The notes under the pieces are model-generated. The model made no database searches. It saw only the letters and a program-made list of their open reading frames with translations, and was not told the DNA's origin. A DNA stretch of 64,000 nucleotides from Synergistaceae bacterium (lineage in GTDB: Bacteria; Synergistota; Synergistia; Synergistales; Aminobacteriaceae): positions 1-64,000 of the forward strand of contig JAHDLC010000038.1 of the NCBI GenBank assembly GCA_018436595.1, in the 5' to 3' direction. Within the stretch, counting starts at the first letter, position 1. Each line of letters starts with the position of its first letter. The position numbers and the translations under genes were made by a program. Below, piece after piece: positions 26,572 through 35,519 of this stretch.

Positions 26572-27087
26572 ATGGCCGGTGATAAAAACAGGATTCTCGT
26601 GGAAGGGGCCCTCGCGGTGGCCCTGTCGGTCGTCTTTTCGGCCCTGAGGCTGTGGACCATGCCCCAGGGCGGCTCCATCACCCTGGAGATGGTTCCTCTC
26701 TTCCTTTTCGCCCTGCGGAGGGGAGGGAAGGCGGGATGCTTCGCCGGGGCCGTTTCGGGCCTTCTGCAGCTCATGACCGGGGGCTACGTGGTGCATCCCC
26801 TCCAGGCGGTGCTCGACTATCCGGCGGCCTTCGGCGTTCTCGGCCTGGCCGGATTTTTCGCGGGCAGGCCCCTGGCCGGAATGGTTCTTTCGGGGCTTCT
26901 GCGATTCGGATGCCATGTCCTTTCCGGCGTGATCTTTTTCGGCAGCTTTGCCCCCGAGGGAAGCAACGTGTGGCTCTATTCCTCGGTCTACAACGGCTCC
27001 TTCCTTCTTCCCACACTGGTTGTGTCCGCCGTGCTGGTGCACCTCATTCTGCCCCGGCTTCCGGCCTTCGGGACAGGCAGGCGATAA
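26572..27087 (+). CDS. thiT: thiamine ECF transporter substrate-binding subunit ThiT
   Basis: About 171 aa, six membrane helices. The region ALRLWTMPQGGSITLEMVPLFLFALRRG matches the thiamine-binding first loop of ThiT/YuaJ, and the TPP riboswitch upstream confirms the substrate. It works with the shared EcfAA'T energising module, which is not in the window. ATG 26572 follows AAAGGAGG; the frame extends upstream through the riboswitch and is not used. Its last 44 bases overlap convergent mutY. Confidence 0.92.
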   Translation: MAGDKNRILVEGALAVALSVVFSALRLWTMPQGGSITLEMVPLFLFALRRGGKAGCFAGAVSGLLQLMTGGYVVHPLQAVLDYPAAFGVLGLAGFFAGRPLAGMVLSGLLRFGCHVLSGVIFFGSFAPEGSNVWLYSSVYNGSFLLPTLVVSAVLVHLILPRLPAFGTGRR

Positions 27088-28147
27088 GCCCCGCCCTGAA
27101 GAGCATTTTCCGTACCCTGGCGCTCCCGGAGGGGAGGGGAAGGGAGGCGAGTTCGTCGCCCCCGGCCCATCTCCCTCCGGGAGTGTTCTGTTCCATGCCG
27201 TCCTGAGCGGGAACGATCACCACTCGAAGGGTAATGCGCCACCGGGTGAAGGAGCACCGGATCAGGCCGAAATCGGCCCCTTCCGCCTGAGAAAGCGCAG
27301 GGGGCAGGGGAGGTTCCGCCGGGGGTGCTTCCCAGGGGAACTCTTCGAAACCGGCCCAGAGCCCCCGGGAAGGGCGCTTCCGGAGAAAGGCTTTTCCTTC
27401 CCTGAGGAAGACGATCATTTTCCCTTCCGCGGTCTCTCCCTTTTCTTTTCCCGAAAAGACCGGGCGGAGCAGGACCGTCCCCCGTTCACGGGCCCGGCAG
27501 ATCCCTGAAAGGGGGCATTTTCCGCACTTGGGCGACCGGGGGAGGCAGAGGGTGGCTCCCAGTTCCATCACCGCCTGGTTGAAGTCACCGGGTCGGTCAT
27601 GGGAGAGCATGAGGGCAAAGGCCTCCCGGATGGTCTCTTCTCCGGCGGAACGGTTCACGGGATTTTCGAGGTCGAGAAGACGGGAGAACACCCTTTTTCC
27701 GTTGGCGTCCACCGCCGGAACGGGAAGGCCGAAGGCGATGCTCGCCACCGCTCCGGCGGTGTAGGGGCCCACGCCGGGAAGGGCAAGAAGTCCTTCGTAG
27801 GACTCCGGAAGCCTGCCTCCGAGTGTGCCGGCGATCACCTTCGCCGCCGCCAGGAGGTTCCGTGCCCTGCCGTAATAGCCCAGGCCTTCCCACGCCTTGA
27901 GAACGTCCTCCTCGGGGGCCCGGGCGAGGGCTTCCGCCGTGGGGAAGAGACCGGTCCACCGGAGGTAGTAGTCCGCTGCCCGGGATGTCTGGGTCTGCTG
28001 CAGCATCACCTCGGAAATCCATATTTGGTACGGGTCAGTGGTCCCCCTCCAGGGAAAGGGGCGCCGGACCAGGTCATACCAGTCCAGAAGGGCTGATGCC
28101 GCCTGCTCTCCGTCTCGCCGGGAATCGAAGAGTTTCTTTTTCGTCAT
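27044..28147 (-). CDS. mutY: A/G-specific adenine DNA glycosylase MutY
   Basis: About 367 aa. The HhH-GPD domain includes WISEVMLQQTQTSRAADYY with the catalytic Glu, LPGVGPYTAGAVASIAFG (helix-hairpin-helix) and VDANGKRVFSRL with the catalytic Asp. A 4Fe-4S loop (CLPRSPKCGKCPLSGIC) follows, and the C-terminal 120 residues form the NUDIX-like domain that recognises 8-oxoguanine. It removes adenine mispaired with 8-oxoG. The 3' end overlaps the convergent thiT gene. Confidence 0.94.
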   Translation of the reverse strand: MTKKKLFDSRRDGEQAASALLDWYDLVRRPFPWRGTTDPYQIWISEVMLQQTQTSRAADYYLRWTGLFPTAEALARAPEEDVLKAWEGLGYYGRARNLLAAAKVIAGTLGGRLPESYEGLLALPGVGPYTAGAVASIAFGLPVPAVDANGKRVFSRLLDLENPVNRSAGEETIREAFALMLSHDRPGDFNQAVMELGATLCLPRSPKCGKCPLSGICRARERGTVLLRPVFSGKEKGETAEGKMIVFLREGKAFLRKRPSRGLWAGFEEFPWEAPPAEPPLPPALSQAEGADFGLIRCSFTRWRITLRVVIVPAQDGMEQNTPGGRWAGGDELASLPLPSGSARVRKMLFRAGLIACLSRRPEAGAE

Positions 28148-28246
28148 GAAATAACTCCTTCGGTGATTTTGGGAAAACGGTTCTCTCCGCCGTCATAGGG
28201 TACAATAACTTTCAGATTGATGCACCACCTGGGGGAGGAGAGAACC

Positions 28247-30166
28247 ATGACCGGAGCAGAAAAAACGGAGTATGATTTTTCTCTTTTCGGAGAGATGGAC
28301 TCGTATCTCTTCCGGGAGGGGAACCATTGCCGCCTCTACGAAAAACTCGGCGCCCACGTCACGGAACACGGCGGGAAGCGGGGAACATACTTTGCCGTCT
28401 GGGCTCCCAACGCCGAAGAAGTGAGCGTGACCGGCACATTCAACGGCTGGAACAGGACCGTAAACTATCTCTCTCCCCGGAAGGACAGCTCCGGCGTCTG
28501 GGAGGGCTTCATCCCGGGCGTGGAAAAAGGGGCGCTTTACAAGTACTCCCTCCGCACCGGCCGGGGGAAGGTCATCGAGAAAGGGGACCCCTTCGCCAAT
28601 TTCTGGGAAGTATCGCCCAAGACGGCGTCCATCGTCTGGCCCCATGAATACGAATGGGGAGACGGGGAATGGATGGCCTCCAGGAAGGAGAAAAATTCTC
28701 TCAACGCCCCGATGTCGGTGTACGAGGTCCATATCGGTTCATGGAGACGGAATCCCGTGGAAGGGTTCCGGTCCCTCTCGTACCGGGAGCTCGGCCACGA
28801 GCTGGGAGACTACGCCCTGTCCATGGGGTTCACCCACGTGGAGCTGCTTCCCGTGATGGAGCACCCCTTCTACGGCTCGTGGGGATACCAGACCCTGGGC
28901 TACTTCGCTCCCTCCAGCAGGTACGGCACACCGGAGGATTTCATGTACATGGTGGACGTGCTGCACCAGAAGGGTATCGGCGTGATCCTCGACTGGGTGC
29001 CCTCCCACTTCCCGGCGGACGGTTACGGCCTGGCGAAGTTCGACGGCACGTGCCTGTACGAGCACGAGGATCCCAGGAAAGGCTACCACCCCGACTGGGG
29101 AAGCTGGATTTTCAACTACGGCCGGAACGAGGTGCGGGGCTTTCTGCTCAGCAGCGCCTTCTTCTGGCTCGACCGGTTCCACGCCGACGGCCTGAGGGTG
29201 GATGCCGTGGCCTCCATGCTCTATCTGGACTATTCCCGGAAGGCGGGGGAGTGGATCCCCAACCGGTTCGGCGGCCGGGAGAACCTCGAGGCCATCGACT
29301 TTCTGAAGAAGCTGAACGAGGCCGTCTACGGCGATTTTCCCGACGTGCAGACCATCGCCGAGGAGTCCACCGCGTGGCCCATGGTCACCCGCCCTGTCTT
29401 CGTCGGGGGTCTGGGGTTCGGCATGAAGTGGAACATGGGGTGGATGCACGACACCCTTTCTTTCATGGAGAAGGACCCGGTGTACCGGAAGTACAGCCAC
29501 GACAAGGTCACCTTCAGCATCATGTACGCCTTCACGGAGAACTTCCTTCTTCCCTTCTCCCATGATGAGGTGGTCCACGGCAAGGGATCCATGCTGGGCA
29601 AGATGCCCGGGGACGCCTGGCAGAAATTTGCCGGTCTACGCGTGCTCTACGGCTATATGTTCGCCCACCCCGGGAAGAAGCTTCTGTTCATGGGGTGCGA
29701 ATTCGCCCAGGGGAAGGAATGGAACCACGACGACAGCCTCCAGTGGGACCAGCTCTCCTTCCCGGAGCACAAGGGGATTTCCCTTCTCGTGGCGGAGCTG
29801 AACCGGGTGTACCGGCAGGAAACCGCCCTCCACGAACGGGATTTCACTCCCGATGGCTTCGAGTGGTGCGATTTCTCCGACTGGGAAAAGAGCGTGGTTT
29901 CCTTCGTCCGGAAGAGCGTTTCCGGCGACATGGTCCTGGCAGTGTTCAACTTTACCCCTGTGCCCAGGCTCCATTACCGCATTCCCGTTCCCTGCGGAGG
30001 CTTCTGGCGGGAAATCCTCAACAGCGACGCAAAGGAATACGGCGGTTCGGGGTTCGGCAACTACGGGGGCCTCCACTCGGAGGAACTTCGGTGGAAAGAG
30101 AGCGCACACTCCCTGTGCCTCACCGTTCCTCCACTGGGGATGCTGCTGCTGAAGCTGGAACGGTAA
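28247..30166 (+). CDS. glgB: 1,4-alpha-glucan branching enzyme GlgB
   Basis: About 639 aa. An N-terminal CBM48 domain ([21 protein letters not shown]) is followed by a GH13 barrel with [20 protein letters not shown] (nucleophile Asp), TIAEESTAW (acid/base Glu) and [10 protein letters not shown] (transition-state Asp), then an all-beta C-terminal domain. It introduces alpha-1,6 branches into glycogen. ATG 28247 sits just after GGGGGAGGAG; the frame begins at 28217. No other glg gene is near. Confidence 0.95.
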   Translation: MTGAEKTEYDFSLFGEMDSYLFREGNHCRLYEKLGAHVTEHGGKRGTYFAVWAPNAEEVSVTGTFNGWNRTVNYLSPRKDSSGVWEGFIPGVEKGALYKYSLRTGRGKVIEKGDPFANFWEVSPKTASIVWPHEYEWGDGEWMASRKEKNSLNAPMSVYEVHIGSWRRNPVEGFRSLSYRELGHELGDYALSMGFTHVELLPVMEHPFYGSWGYQTLGYFAPSSRYGTPEDFMYMVDVLHQKGIGVILDWVPSHFPADGYGLAKFDGTCLYEHEDPRKGYHPDWGSWIFNYGRNEVRGFLLSSAFFWLDRFHADGLRVDAVASMLYLDYSRKAGEWIPNRFGGRENLEAIDFLKKLNEAVYGDFPDVQTIAEESTAWPMVTRPVFVGGLGFGMKWNMGWMHDTLSFMEKDPVYRKYSHDKVTFSIMYAFTENFLLPFSHDEVVHGKGSMLGKMPGDAWQKFAGLRVLYGYMFAHPGKKLLFMGCEFAQGKEWNHDDSLQWDQLSFPEHKGISLLVAELNRVYRQETALHERDFTPDGFEWCDFSDWEKSVVSFVRKSVSGDMVLAVFNFTPVPRLHYRIPVPCGGFWREILNSDAKEYGGSGFGNYGGLHSEELRWKESAHSLCLTVPPLGMLLLKLER

Positions 30167-30171
30167 AGAAC

Positions 30172-30197
30172 GGGGCGGAACCGGACGGGTCCGCCCC
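30172..30197. terminator. hairpin between convergent glgB and amidohydrolase genes
   Basis: GGGGCGGA (30172-30179) and TCCGCCCC (30190-30197) form an 8-bp GC stem with a ten-base loop, shared by the two convergent genes. No strong T-run follows. Confidence 0.6.
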
Positions 30198-30216
30198 TTG
30201 TCAATTGCGGTGTTTT

Positions 30217-31461
30217 TCAGACCGCGGCCTTCGCCAGGGAGAGCACCGCGCCGAGGACCACGTCCACGCCCTTCTTGATCTGGCCGTAGTCGGTCCACTC
30301 CTCCGGGCAGTGGCTCCGCCCTCCCTTGCTGGGGACGAAGACTAGGCCCACGTCCGCGGCCGATGCCATGATCATGGCGTCGTGCCCGGCTCCGCTCTGC
30401 ATGACCTTCGACGAGTAGCCCCGCTTCGCCGCCTCTGCCCCGAAAAGGCCGAGAATCTCCGCCGACATCTCCACGGGCCGGACGGTGAGCTTGTCGGTGA
30501 GGGATATGGTGACGCCGTGCTTTTTCTCCAGGTCCTTCAGGAAGGCGGCGAAGGACCCGGTCACCTGTTCGAGCTTCGACATGTCCGCCGACCGGACGTC
30601 GATGGTGAAGAACACCCTCCCCGGAACGATGTTCGCCCCGCCGGGGAAGACTTCCATCCTCCCCACGGTCCCCACCGTTCCCCCGGCGGCCTCCTTCGCC
30701 GCCCGGTCGAGGAAGAGTACCGCCTCGGAGGCCGCGAGGAGGGCGTTGCACCGCATGTCCATGGGAGTGGTCCCGGCATGGTCGGGTCTGCCGAGAATCT
30801 CCACTTCCCGCTGGCTGATGCCCACGATTGTCTTGACCAGGCCGAGGTCCGTTCCCTCGCTCTCGAGGATGGGGCCCTGCTCGATGTGCATTTCGATGAA
30901 GACCTTCAGACTGCCCTCGGTCCGGATCGCCTCTCCGATTCTGTCGGGATCGAAGCCGAAGGCTTTCATTGCTTCCGCGGCGGACACCCCGTCCCGGTCC
31001 TTGAAGGTATCCAGGGCCTCCCTGGTGACCTTGCCCGTCATGGCCCTGCTGCCGTAGAGCCCTCCGCCGAACCGGGCCCCTTCTTCCTCCACCAGGGCGG
31101 CAAACTCCAGGGGGTGTTCCGGGGCGATGCCGTTCTCATGGAGGATCCTGGCGATCTCCAGGCCCATGACCACCCCCGCGGGACCGTCGAAGGCCCCGCC
31201 GTTCTTCACCGAGTCGAAGTGGGACCCGATCATGACGGCAGGCGCCCCGGGGACGGTTCCCTCCCGTCGGCCGAACAGGTTTCCCGCCGCGTCCTCGAAG
31301 ACCGCCAGGCCGGCCCCCTTCATCTCCGAGGCGATGTAGTCCCTGGTCAGCCGGTCCTCCTTCGAGAAGGAGAACCTCGTCATCCCCTTTCCGGGCGTGG
31401 CCGTGAACCCGGCCATGGTTTCGATGTCCTTTCTGATCCTCTCTGTTTTTGCCTCCAGCAT
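30217..31461 (-). CDS. M20-family amidohydrolase (N-carbamoyl-amino-acid hydrolase / allantoate amidohydrolase type)
   Basis: About 414 aa. Two-metal peptidase fold with IGSHFDSVKNGGAFDGPAGV, the Glu pair in ALVEEEGARFGGGLYGS, EMHIEQGPILE and GAGHDAMIMA, which match the hydantoinase/carbamoylase (HyuC/AllC) branch of M20. It likely cleaves N-carbamoyl amino acids or ureido compounds. ATG 31461 (MLEAKTER) is chosen; the long upstream extension overlaps the EamA gene in another frame and is not real. It is two bases downstream of that gene, in one operon. Confidence 0.9.
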   Translation of the reverse strand: MLEAKTERIRKDIETMAGFTATPGKGMTRFSFSKEDRLTRDYIASEMKGAGLAVFEDAAGNLFGRREGTVPGAPAVMIGSHFDSVKNGGAFDGPAGVVMGLEIARILHENGIAPEHPLEFAALVEEEGARFGGGLYGSRAMTGKVTREALDTFKDRDGVSAAEAMKAFGFDPDRIGEAIRTEGSLKVFIEMHIEQGPILESEGTDLGLVKTIVGISQREVEILGRPDHAGTTPMDMRCNALLAASEAVLFLDRAAKEAAGGTVGTVGRMEVFPGGANIVPGRVFFTIDVRSADMSKLEQVTGSFAAFLKDLEKKHGVTISLTDKLTVRPVEMSAEILGLFGAEAAKRGYSSKVMQSGAGHDAMIMASAADVGLVFVPSKGGRSHCPEEWTDYGQIKKGVDVVLGAVLSLAKAAV

Positions 31462-31463
31462 GT

Positions 31464-32366
31464 CTATCCTTCCTTTCTTCTCTTGTGCGGTTCGTTCTGT
31501 TCCTCCTGTGACGCGATAAAAATCCCCGCCAGGATGAGGGCTCCCCCCGCCGCCTTGCCCCAGGTCACGGGCTCGGAAAGGAAGATGGCCGCGAGGATGG
31601 TGCTGCCGAGGGGCTCTCCCAGAAGGCAGAGGGCCACTGTCCCCCCGGAAAGCCAGCGGAGGGCCCAGTTGTAGCTGGAATGGCCGAGGATCTGGGGCAC
31701 CAGGGCCATGAGGAAGAAGGCGGCCCAGGTCGTCCCCGAATACCCCGAGGGCGGGAGCCTCATGGCGGCGACGATACCCCACAGGACAAGGGCCGAAGTG
31801 CCGTAGTTCAGGGTCACGTAGCCCGTCAGGGACATCCTCGGCCGGACTCTCCTGCCGAAGAGGATGTACAGGGCGGCGAAGAAGCTTCCCAGCAGGGCGA
31901 GGAAATCTCCCCACAGGGCGGTCCCGCCGAGGGCAAAATCCCCCCACCCGATGATGACCCCTCCTGGAAGGGCGAGCAGCAGACCCTTCTTCAGCCGGGA
32001 GGAAAAAGGGTCTCCCGTCAGCAGGGGGGAGAGCAGGCCCGTCCACAGGGGAATGGCGTTCACGATGACCACGCTGCTCGCCACGGTGGTGTAGAAGAGG
32101 GAGGAGATCCACGTGGCGAAGTGCAGGGCGAGAAAGCCCCCCGAGAGCACCACAGTAAGGAGATCCCTCCTTGAGAGGTCCCGGGCCTCCCGAAGGGTTC
32201 CCGCTCCGGTGAATGGCAGAAGGAAGAGGGATGCGAGCCCCGTCCTGTAGGCGGCGATCACCAGGGCCGGGGCGTCCGCCATGCGGGCGAAGATGGCCCC
32301 CGTGGAGATGGCGAACACCCCCACGGACAGGACGAGCCAGGGCGATACCGGGGGCTTCTCCGCCAT
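31464..32366 (-). CDS. EamA/DMT-family membrane transporter
   Basis: About 300 aa with ten predicted membrane helices in two EamA repeats (SVGVFAISTGAIFARMADAP and WGDFLALLGSFFAALYILFG start repeats). Family members export amino acids or metabolites. Adjacent to the amidohydrolase, it may export or import a product of that reaction. Confidence 0.85.
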   Translation of the reverse strand: MAEKPPVSPWLVLSVGVFAISTGAIFARMADAPALVIAAYRTGLASLFLLPFTGAGTLREARDLSRRDLLTVVLSGGFLALHFATWISSLFYTTVASSVVIVNAIPLWTGLLSPLLTGDPFSSRLKKGLLLALPGGVIIGWGDFALGGTALWGDFLALLGSFFAALYILFGRRVRPRMSLTGYVTLNYGTSALVLWGIVAAMRLPPSGYSGTTWAAFFLMALVPQILGHSSYNWALRWLSGGTVALCLLGEPLGSTILAAIFLSEPVTWGKAAGGALILAGIFIASQEEQNEPHKRRKEG

Positions 32367-32372
32367 GACTCT

Positions 32373-33398
32373 CTAGGCCTTTGCCTTCCTGTGGCCGAGG
32401 TACAGTTCGTAATGCTTTTTCAGCATTGCCGGAATGGGGAGGGTGTAGGGGCACTTTTTCACGCAGGCCCCGCATTCCGTGCATTTGGGCAGGGTGTCCA
32501 TGCCCGCGGAGGCGAACTCTGAGGCCACCTCGGGTGACATGCGGCTCGCCAGCAGGGGGTAGATCATTCCCTGAGTGATGGAGACTCCCTGCGGGCAGGG
32601 CTGGCAGTACTCGCAGCGGCGGCAGAACTGGCCTCCCAGTTCGCTCCTTACCGCCTCCATGGCGGTGAGGTCATCGGCGGTGACTTCGTTCGGTTTCCCG
32701 TAGAACGAGACGATCTGCTCCACCGATTCCGCCGAGTCGTACCCGGGGATGGGGAAGAGGTTCCCGTGGGAGCGAAGGTACTTGAAGGCCAGGGCAGCTT
32801 CGGTGATGGCCCCGCCCGCGAAGGGCTTCATGGCGAGGATGGCGACCCCCCTTTCCCGGGCAAGGGGGTGGAGTTCCTTCGCCGCATCGGTCTCGATGAA
32901 GTTGAAGGGGAACTGGATGGAGACGAACAGGCCCGATTCCACGTACTTCTTCGCCATGGAGAGGCTGTGGGAAGTGATGCCGATAAAGCGGATCTTCCCC
33001 GCCTTTTGTGCCTCCAGGACCGCCTCCATGGCGCCTCCCGGAGCCATGATCTTCTCCCAGTCCTTTTCGAGGGCCACCTGGTGGAACTGGAAGAGGTCGA
33101 TATGATCCGTGTTCAGCCGCCTGAGGCTCAGGTCGATGTGTTCCGCGGCGGAGGGGGCGTCCCGCTTCATGGTCTTGGTAGCGAGGAAAATCCTGTCTCT
33201 CACCGGTGAAAGGGCCCGGCCGATTTTCTCCTCGCTGTCATGGTATGCGTTGGCCGTGTCGAAGAGGGTGATGCCCAGGTCGTAGGCCCGGCGGAGGGTC
33301 CGCTCGGCCTCGGCGAAGGACAGCCGGATGATGGGTATGGCCCCGAATCCGAGTTCGGAGACGGAGACTCCTGTGGTGCCGAAGGGAAAATATTTCAT
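32373..33398 (-). CDS. aldo/keto reductase with C-terminal 4Fe-4S ferredoxin motifs
   Basis: About 341 aa. The aldo/keto barrel starts GTTGVSVSELGFGAIPI and has the catalytic-type Asp/Tyr segment LFDTANAYHDSEEKIGRAL. The C-terminal 90 residues carry two cysteine sets, CRRCEYCQPCPQG and CTECGACVKKCPY, for iron-sulfur clusters. This COG1453-type reductase is common in anaerobes and probably draws electrons from ferredoxin. ATG 33398 follows GGAG at nine bases. First gene of the unit with EamA and M20 genes. Confidence 0.88.
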   Translation of the reverse strand: MKYFPFGTTGVSVSELGFGAIPIIRLSFAEAERTLRRAYDLGITLFDTANAYHDSEEKIGRALSPVRDRIFLATKTMKRDAPSAAEHIDLSLRRLNTDHIDLFQFHQVALEKDWEKIMAPGGAMEAVLEAQKAGKIRFIGITSHSLSMAKKYVESGLFVSIQFPFNFIETDAAKELHPLARERGVAILAMKPFAGGAITEAALAFKYLRSHGNLFPIPGYDSAESVEQIVSFYGKPNEVTADDLTAMEAVRSELGGQFCRRCEYCQPCPQGVSITQGMIYPLLASRMSPEVASEFASAGMDTLPKCTECGACVKKCPYTLPIPAMLKKHYELYLGHRKAKA

Positions 33399-33562
33399 GG
33401 TCGTCAGCTCCTTCTCGCCGGACGGTTTCCGGCATTTCACCACAGGATAGCAGACAACTCCCCGGACCGGAAGAGAGGGGAATGACGCATCGTTCGCTCA
33501 GGTTGTAACGATTGCAGGAAATACGGCAGAGGGAGTGTTGCCGGGCGCAGCGCCAGGCCGAG

Positions 33563-33617
33563 AAACCGACAGGGATGTCGGTTTAAGGCGCAGTTGTCAC
33601 GGATGACAATGTGCGCC
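33563..33617. repeat. REP-like paired hairpins
   Basis: AAACCGACA/TGTCGGTTT (33563-33571, 33576-33584) with loop GGGA, then GGCGCA/TGCGCC (33587-33592, 33612-33617) enclosing TTGTCA/TGACAA around loop CGGA. Two hairpins with GNRA-like loops in tandem resemble interspersed REP elements. Similar flanking GC-rich sequence extends from about 33535 to 33655. Confidence 0.6.
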
Positions 33618-33680
33618 GGCGGCCCAAGTGAGCACCGGTAACGCTCCCCGCTGCCCTTCCTGTACCGCAAATTTCAGGGC

Positions 33681-33709
33681 TTGCATTCCCGCCGCCCTTT
33701 GCCTATACT
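33681..33709 (+). promoter_or_regulatory. sigma-70 promoter of the sugar operon
   Basis: TTGCAT (33681-33686), 17-base spacer, TATACT (33704-33709), about 50 bases before the SorC-type regulator ATG. It drives regulator and transporter genes together, so autoregulation by the regulator is likely. Confidence 0.68.
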
Positions 33710-33760
33710 GTGCCTTAAGAGAAAATTATTTCAGGAATATCTTTCAAGTGGAGGATCCCC

Positions 33761-34723
33761 ATGTATTCGGACGCCCTGCTGGTAAAAGCCTCTGAGCTCT
33801 ACTACTACTCCCGGATGTCCCAGGCCGAGATCGGCCGGGTGCTGGGCGTCTCCGCCCCCACGGTCTCCCGCATCCTCCAGGAGGCCATGGAACGGGGCGT
33901 CATCGAGGTCCGCATTCGGGACACCCTCACACGGACGGCCGATGCCGAGGAGGAACTGAAAAAAAAGTTCGGCCTGCTGGACGCCGTGGTGGTGGAGGTT
34001 CCCCAGGACACCGACGGCAATTTCCTCCGGAAGCTCCTCGGCAAGAAATCCAGCGAACTGCTGCCCCGATTCTGCGACCGTGGAGGGACCATAGGCATCG
34101 GCTGCGGTGTGACCATCCGGGAGATGATCGAATCCCTGGACCGGTCGCGCCGTTTCCCCGACCTCAGGATCGTCCCCCTTCTGGGAGGGTGGGGAAAGGA
34201 GGAGCCCGAAAGGGAAACGAACCGCCTCGCCAGTGACATGGGCACCATCCTGGGGTGCGCTTTCTCCTACCTGCTGGCACCGGCCATCGTCAGTTCAGCG
34301 GAAGTACGGGACCTCCTGCTGCAGGAGCCCCAGATCCAGCTTACAACACGCCTGTGGGAGTCGGTGAAGACAGCCTTTTTCTCCATCGGTCCGGAGCTGG
34401 ACAGGATGTTCTTTCCCTACATCCCGGCGGAGTACCTCGACATGGAAAAGGCCCGCAGAGCGGGAGGCGTGGGCGACGTGCTCGGCAGGATCATCGACGG
34501 AAAGGGAAGGGAAGTGCCCATCCCCTACAACGGCAGGCTGGTGAGCATCCCCTTCGAAACCCTGAAGAACATTCCCCGCCGCGTGGGCATCGGCGGAGGG
34601 CCCCAGAAGTACCGGGGAATCTACGCCGCCCTGGCGGGACAACTGGTGAACGTGCTCATCACGGATTACGAGACGAGCGAATATCTCTTGCACCTGGAGG
34701 CGATGGAACATGACGGTATTTGA
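33761..34723 (+). CDS. SorC/DeoR-family sugar-responsive regulator
   Basis: About 320 aa. The N-terminal helix-turn-helix is YYYSRMSQAEIGRVLGVSAPTVSRILQEA. The remaining 260 residues form the phosphosugar-binding SorC domain (GGTIGIGCGVTIREMIE, VPLLGGWG, GVGDVLGRIIDGKG). Such proteins are released from DNA or activated by a phosphorylated sugar. Here the ligand is probably the product of the FGGY kinase at the end of the operon. It overlaps the next gene by 14 bases. Confidence 0.9.
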   Translation: MYSDALLVKASELYYYSRMSQAEIGRVLGVSAPTVSRILQEAMERGVIEVRIRDTLTRTADAEEELKKKFGLLDAVVVEVPQDTDGNFLRKLLGKKSSELLPRFCDRGGTIGIGCGVTIREMIESLDRSRRFPDLRIVPLLGGWGKEEPERETNRLASDMGTILGCAFSYLLAPAIVSSAEVRDLLLQEPQIQLTTRLWESVKTAFFSIGPELDRMFFPYIPAEYLDMEKARRAGGVGDVLGRIIDGKGREVPIPYNGRLVSIPFETLKNIPRRVGIGGGPQKYRGIYAALAGQLVNVLITDYETSEYLLHLEAMEHDGI

Positions 34724-35519
34724 AGAACTGTTCAAGGTAAAGAAACCCCTTCTCGGGATGGTGCACTTTCCGCCCCTTCCCGGATCCCCTCTCTACGACG
34801 CCGTGGCGGGCATGCAGAAAATCCGCGACACGGCCCTGAGGGACGCGGAAGCCCTGGTGAAGGCGGGCTTCGACGGCATCGTCTTCAGCAACGAGGGAGA
34901 CCGGCCCTACCTGTCAAAGGTTGACAACGCCACCGTGGCGGCCATGAGCAGGGTCATCTCGGAGACATCGGCGACCTTCGACGTGCCCTTCGGCCTTTCG
35001 GTCCTCGCCGACCCGGAGGCAGCCGTGGCCATCGGCGCGGCTGTGGAAGCAGACTTCGTAAGGATTTTTCTCTCCTGGGTCTTCGTGGGCGACTGGGGCA
35101 TCGTGGACCCTGACGCGGGGAAGATCCAGAGGCTCAAAGCCTCCCTGTCCGGGAAGATGAAGGTCTTCGCCAACATCTCGGGCCACACTGAACCCCTGGG
35201 GGGCCGGAAGCTCGAGGACATCGCCCGGGGCGCCGTGAAGTTCGGCCTCGCCGACGCGGTCTGCCTGGCGGGCACCACCGCCGGGAGCGAGATCGCCGAG
35301 GAAGACCTCCGGGCCGCCCGCAGGGGGGCGGGGGATGCCCCCGTGATCGCCGGCACCGGCGTGAGCGTGGAGAACGCCGAGCGGATGCTCTCCCTGGCGG
35401 ACGGCGTGATCATGGGAACGAGCATCAAGTTCGGCAGGGACACCTTCAAACCCGTGGATCCGGAGAAGGCAGCCGAGTTCATCCGCCGGGCGAAGGACAT
35501 CAGGGACAGACTGCAATGA
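34710..35519 (+). CDS. BtpA/SgcQ-family protein
   Basis: About 269 aa TIM-barrel protein. KKPLLGMVHFPPLPGSPLYD is the family N-terminus, VKAGFDGIVFSNEGDRP and ADFVRIFLSWVFVGDWG are later strands, and VIAGTGVSVENAERMLSLADGVIMGTSIK is the phosphate-binding end. In enteric bacteria SgcQ sits in a sugar operon; the catalytic role is undefined. The barrel could serve as the aldolase or epimerase otherwise missing here. It overlaps neighbours on both sides. Confidence 0.86.
   Translation: MTVFEELFKVKKPLLGMVHFPPLPGSPLYDAVAGMQKIRDTALRDAEALVKAGFDGIVFSNEGDRPYLSKVDNATVAAMSRVISETSATFDVPFGLSVLADPEAAVAIGAAVEADFVRIFLSWVFVGDWGIVDPDAGKIQRLKASLSGKMKVFANISGHTEPLGGRKLEDIARGAVKFGLADAVCLAGTTAGSEIAEEDLRAARRGAGDAPVIAGTGVSVENAERMLSLADGVIMGTSIKFGRDTFKPVDPEKAAEFIRRAKDIRDRLQ

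Noticed and set aside
30217-32484. 755-aa minus frame as one fusion protein
   Set aside because: Only the part from 31461 onward matches the M20 family; the upstream 340 codons are out-of-frame reading of the EamA gene, which has its own clear membrane protein.
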